In this document: positions 62,557 through 64,000 of the stretch, piece by piece | How the letters are laid out: each line of letters opens with the position of its first letter | How positions within the stretch are numbered: the stretch's first letter is position 1 | Source of the DNA: DATATB01 sp036268995 | GTDB lineage: Bacteria > Planctomycetota > Planctomycetia > Pirellulales > PNKZ01 | Assembly (NCBI GenBank): GCA_036268995.1 | Contig: DATATB010000040.1 | Location: forward strand, 1-64,000 | Direction of reading: 5' to 3' | DNA length: 64,000 nt | Translations under genes and position numbers: made by a program | Notes under the pieces: model-generated | Seen by the model: the letters and a program-made list of their open reading frames with translations, nothing else | Database searches by the model: none | Told to the model about the DNA's origin: nothing

Positions 62557-62600
62557 AAAAAACGGGCCACATGCCGGCTCGCGGCCGGCACGTGGCCCGT
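62557..62600 (-). terminator. intrinsic terminator after groEL
   Basis: On the minus strand ACGGGCCACGTGCCGGC, a 5-base loop and its complement (one mismatch) are followed directly by six T. The stem has 17 positions. It separates groEL from the dnaJ-grpE unit. Confidence 0.9.
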
Positions 62601-62648
62601 GGGATGCACGTTCTTGCAGTCGCGCTTTGTCTCGCCCGCGAGCTGCCG

Positions 62649-64000
62649 TTAGCGGACGCTCCCCTCGACGCGGGTCTTTTCCTTGTCGTCCTTGTCGAGG
62701 TTCGTGACCAGGGCCTCGGTGGTGAGCATCAGGGCCGAAATGCTGGCCGCGTTGCTCAGCGCGCTGCGGACCACCTTCAGCGGATCGATGATGCCGGCCT
62801 TGAGCATGTCGACGTATTCGCCGGCATTGGCGTCGTAGCCGACGTTGGTCGCCTTGCGGCTGACCTCGTCGACGACGACCGAGCCACGCAGCCCGCCGCA
62901 ATTGTCGACGATCTGCTTCATCGGGGCGCTCAAGGCGTGCAGGATGATGTCCACGCCGATCTTTTCGTCGCCCTTGGCCGAATTGCGGGCCTTCTCCACG
63001 GCTTCGCGGCAGCGCAACAGCGCCACGCCGCCGCCGGGCAGAATGCCTTCTTCGACCGCGGCACGCGTGGCGTGCAGGGCATCTTCCACGCGGGCCTTCT
63101 TCTGCTTCATGTCGGCTTCGCTGCTAGCGCCGACCGAGATGATCGCCACGCCGCCGGTGAGCTTGGCCAGGCGCTCCTGGAACTTCTCGCGGTCGTACTC
63201 GCTCTCGGTGGCCTCGATCTGGTTGCGGATCTGCTGGATCCGGTTCTGGATGTCGGCCTGCTTGCCGGCGCCTTGCACGATGGTCGTGTCGTTCTTGTCC
63301 ACCGTGATCTGCTTGGCACGGCCCAGGTGCTCGAGTCCCAGGTTTTCGAGCTTCAGCCCCAGGTCTTCGCTGATCATCGTGCCGCTGGTGAGCACGGCGA
63401 TATCGCCGAGCATCGCCTTGCGGCGATCACCGAAGCCCGGTGCTTTGACGGCGCAGATATTGAGCACGCCGCGCAGCTTGTTGACCACCAGCGTGGTCAG
63501 CGCTTCGCCCTCGACGTCCTCGGCGATGATCAGCAGCGGCTTGCCGGTCTGCATGACCTTCTCGAGAATCGGGATCAGCTCGCGCAGGTTGGCGATCTTC
63601 TTTTCGTGGATCAGGATGTAGGCGTCATCCAGGACGCAGTCCATCTCGGCCGGGCGGTTGATGAAGTAGGGCGACAGGTAACCCTTGTCGAACTGCATGC
63701 CCTCGACCAAATCCTTGGTCGTTTCCATGCTCTTGCCCTCTTCCACCGTGATCACGCCGTCCTTGCCGACCTTTTCCATCACGTCGGCCAGCAGCTCGCC
63801 GATTTCCTTGTCGTTGTTGGCGCTGATGGCGGCCACCTGCGCGATTTCCGACTTGTTGGAAACGGGCTTGGCGATCGACTTCAGGTGTTCGATGGCCGCA
63901 TCGACCGCCTTGTCAATTCCGCGGCGCACGGCCATCGGATTGCTGCCGGCGGCCACGTTGCGCGTGCCCTCGCGGAAGATGGCCCGGGCCAGCACGGTGG
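62649..64000 (-). CDS. groEL: chaperonin GroEL, partial (5' end outside window)
   Basis: 450 C-terminal codons of a 60-kDa chaperonin; the gene continues beyond 64000. Family marks: TVLARAIFREGTRNVAAGSNPMAVRRGI, VEEGKSMETTKDLVEGMQFDKGYLSPYF, the apical domain PLLIIAEDVEGEALTTLVVNKLRG, and GGGVALLR with the DANAGEY region. It ends EKTRVEGSVR, without the Gly-Gly-Met tail of most GroEL. Planctomycetes often have several groEL copies; this one may be a secondary or specialised form. A strong terminator follows. Confidence 0.95.
   Translation of the reverse strand, partial: TVLARAIFREGTRNVAAGSNPMAVRRGIDKAVDAAIEHLKSIAKPVSNKSEIAQVAAISANNDKEIGELLADVMEKVGKDGVITVEEGKSMETTKDLVEGMQFDKGYLSPYFINRPAEMDCVLDDAYILIHEKKIANLRELIPILEKVMQTGKPLLIIAEDVEGEALTTLVVNKLRGVLNICAVKAPGFGDRRKAMLGDIAVLTSGTMISEDLGLKLENLGLEHLGRAKQITVDKNDTTIVQGAGKQADIQNRIQQIRNQIEATESEYDREKFQERLAKLTGGVAIISVGASSEADMKQKKARVEDALHATRAAVEEGILPGGGVALLRCREAVEKARNSAKGDEKIGVDIILHALSAPMKQIVDNCGGLRGSVVVDEVSRKATNVGYDANAGEYVDMLKAGIIDPLKVVRSALSNAASISALMLTTEALVTNLDKDDKEKTRVEGSVR

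Overview
The window looks like chromosomal DNA of a planctomycete, most likely from the Pirellulales or a close relative. The evidence is the mix of lineage-typical families: a Tat-exported DUF1501 protein, a DUF1580 protein, an LEDR-type N-terminal motif on a large secreted protease, a secreted TPR-CHAT protein, high-GC coding sequence and many secreted hydrolases. The species cannot be named from sequence reading alone.

Positions 1-7700 look like one end of an integrated mobile element. They hold an IS66-type insertion end sitting in a DUF4145 gene, an HU-like protein, a small DNA-binding regulator, a decayed ParB-like fragment, compact small genes, a two-winged-helix protein with four iteron-like repeats just behind it, a DNA methylase, a coiled-coil protein and DUF1580. 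The region ends at a 3' fragment of tRNA-Asn (7656-7700), which reads as an attachment site.

From 7997 to 16450 lies a catabolic-looking block: aldehyde dehydrogenase, FadR-type GntR regulator, a fused amidohydrolase::class III aminotransferase, a secreted beta-propeller protein, a second aldehyde dehydrogenase on the other strand and a winged-helix regulator. A 29-bp near-repeat marks both sides of it. Next come a zinc-ribbon protein, a membrane Ser/Thr kinase with an extracytoplasmic sensor (17299-19521) and a tripartite RND efflux system (20519-27739) whose pump carries an internal tandem duplication.

27961-38650 holds a DnaQ-like protein missing a catalytic Glu, an S53 protease with four FN3 domains, a Gly/Met-rich secreted TPR protein, DUF1501 and cupin proteins, a ceramidase-like protein, a wax-synthase-like MBOAT protein with a small membrane partner, and a second DEDD nuclease. 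38785-43921 is a four-gene ABC-2 exporter operon (HlyD adaptor, double ATPase, two permeases). 43945-48214 has two secreted alpha/beta hydrolases and five small proteins of unknown function. 48393-53407 carries a secreted TPR-CHAT protein and a sigma-70 factor.

The right end (53420-64000) is almost all on the minus strand: a penicillin-acylase-family protein with an HTH-like N-terminus overlapping a SelA-like PLP enzyme, a group II intron reverse-transcriptase remnant, hemL, a membrane protein, yacG, an FmdB-type zinc ribbon, grpE, dnaJ and a groEL cut by the window end. The strongest candidates for something new are the amidohydrolase-aminotransferase fusion cluster, the integrated element with its possible iteron origin, the HTH-acylase/SelA-like pair and the duplicated RND pump.
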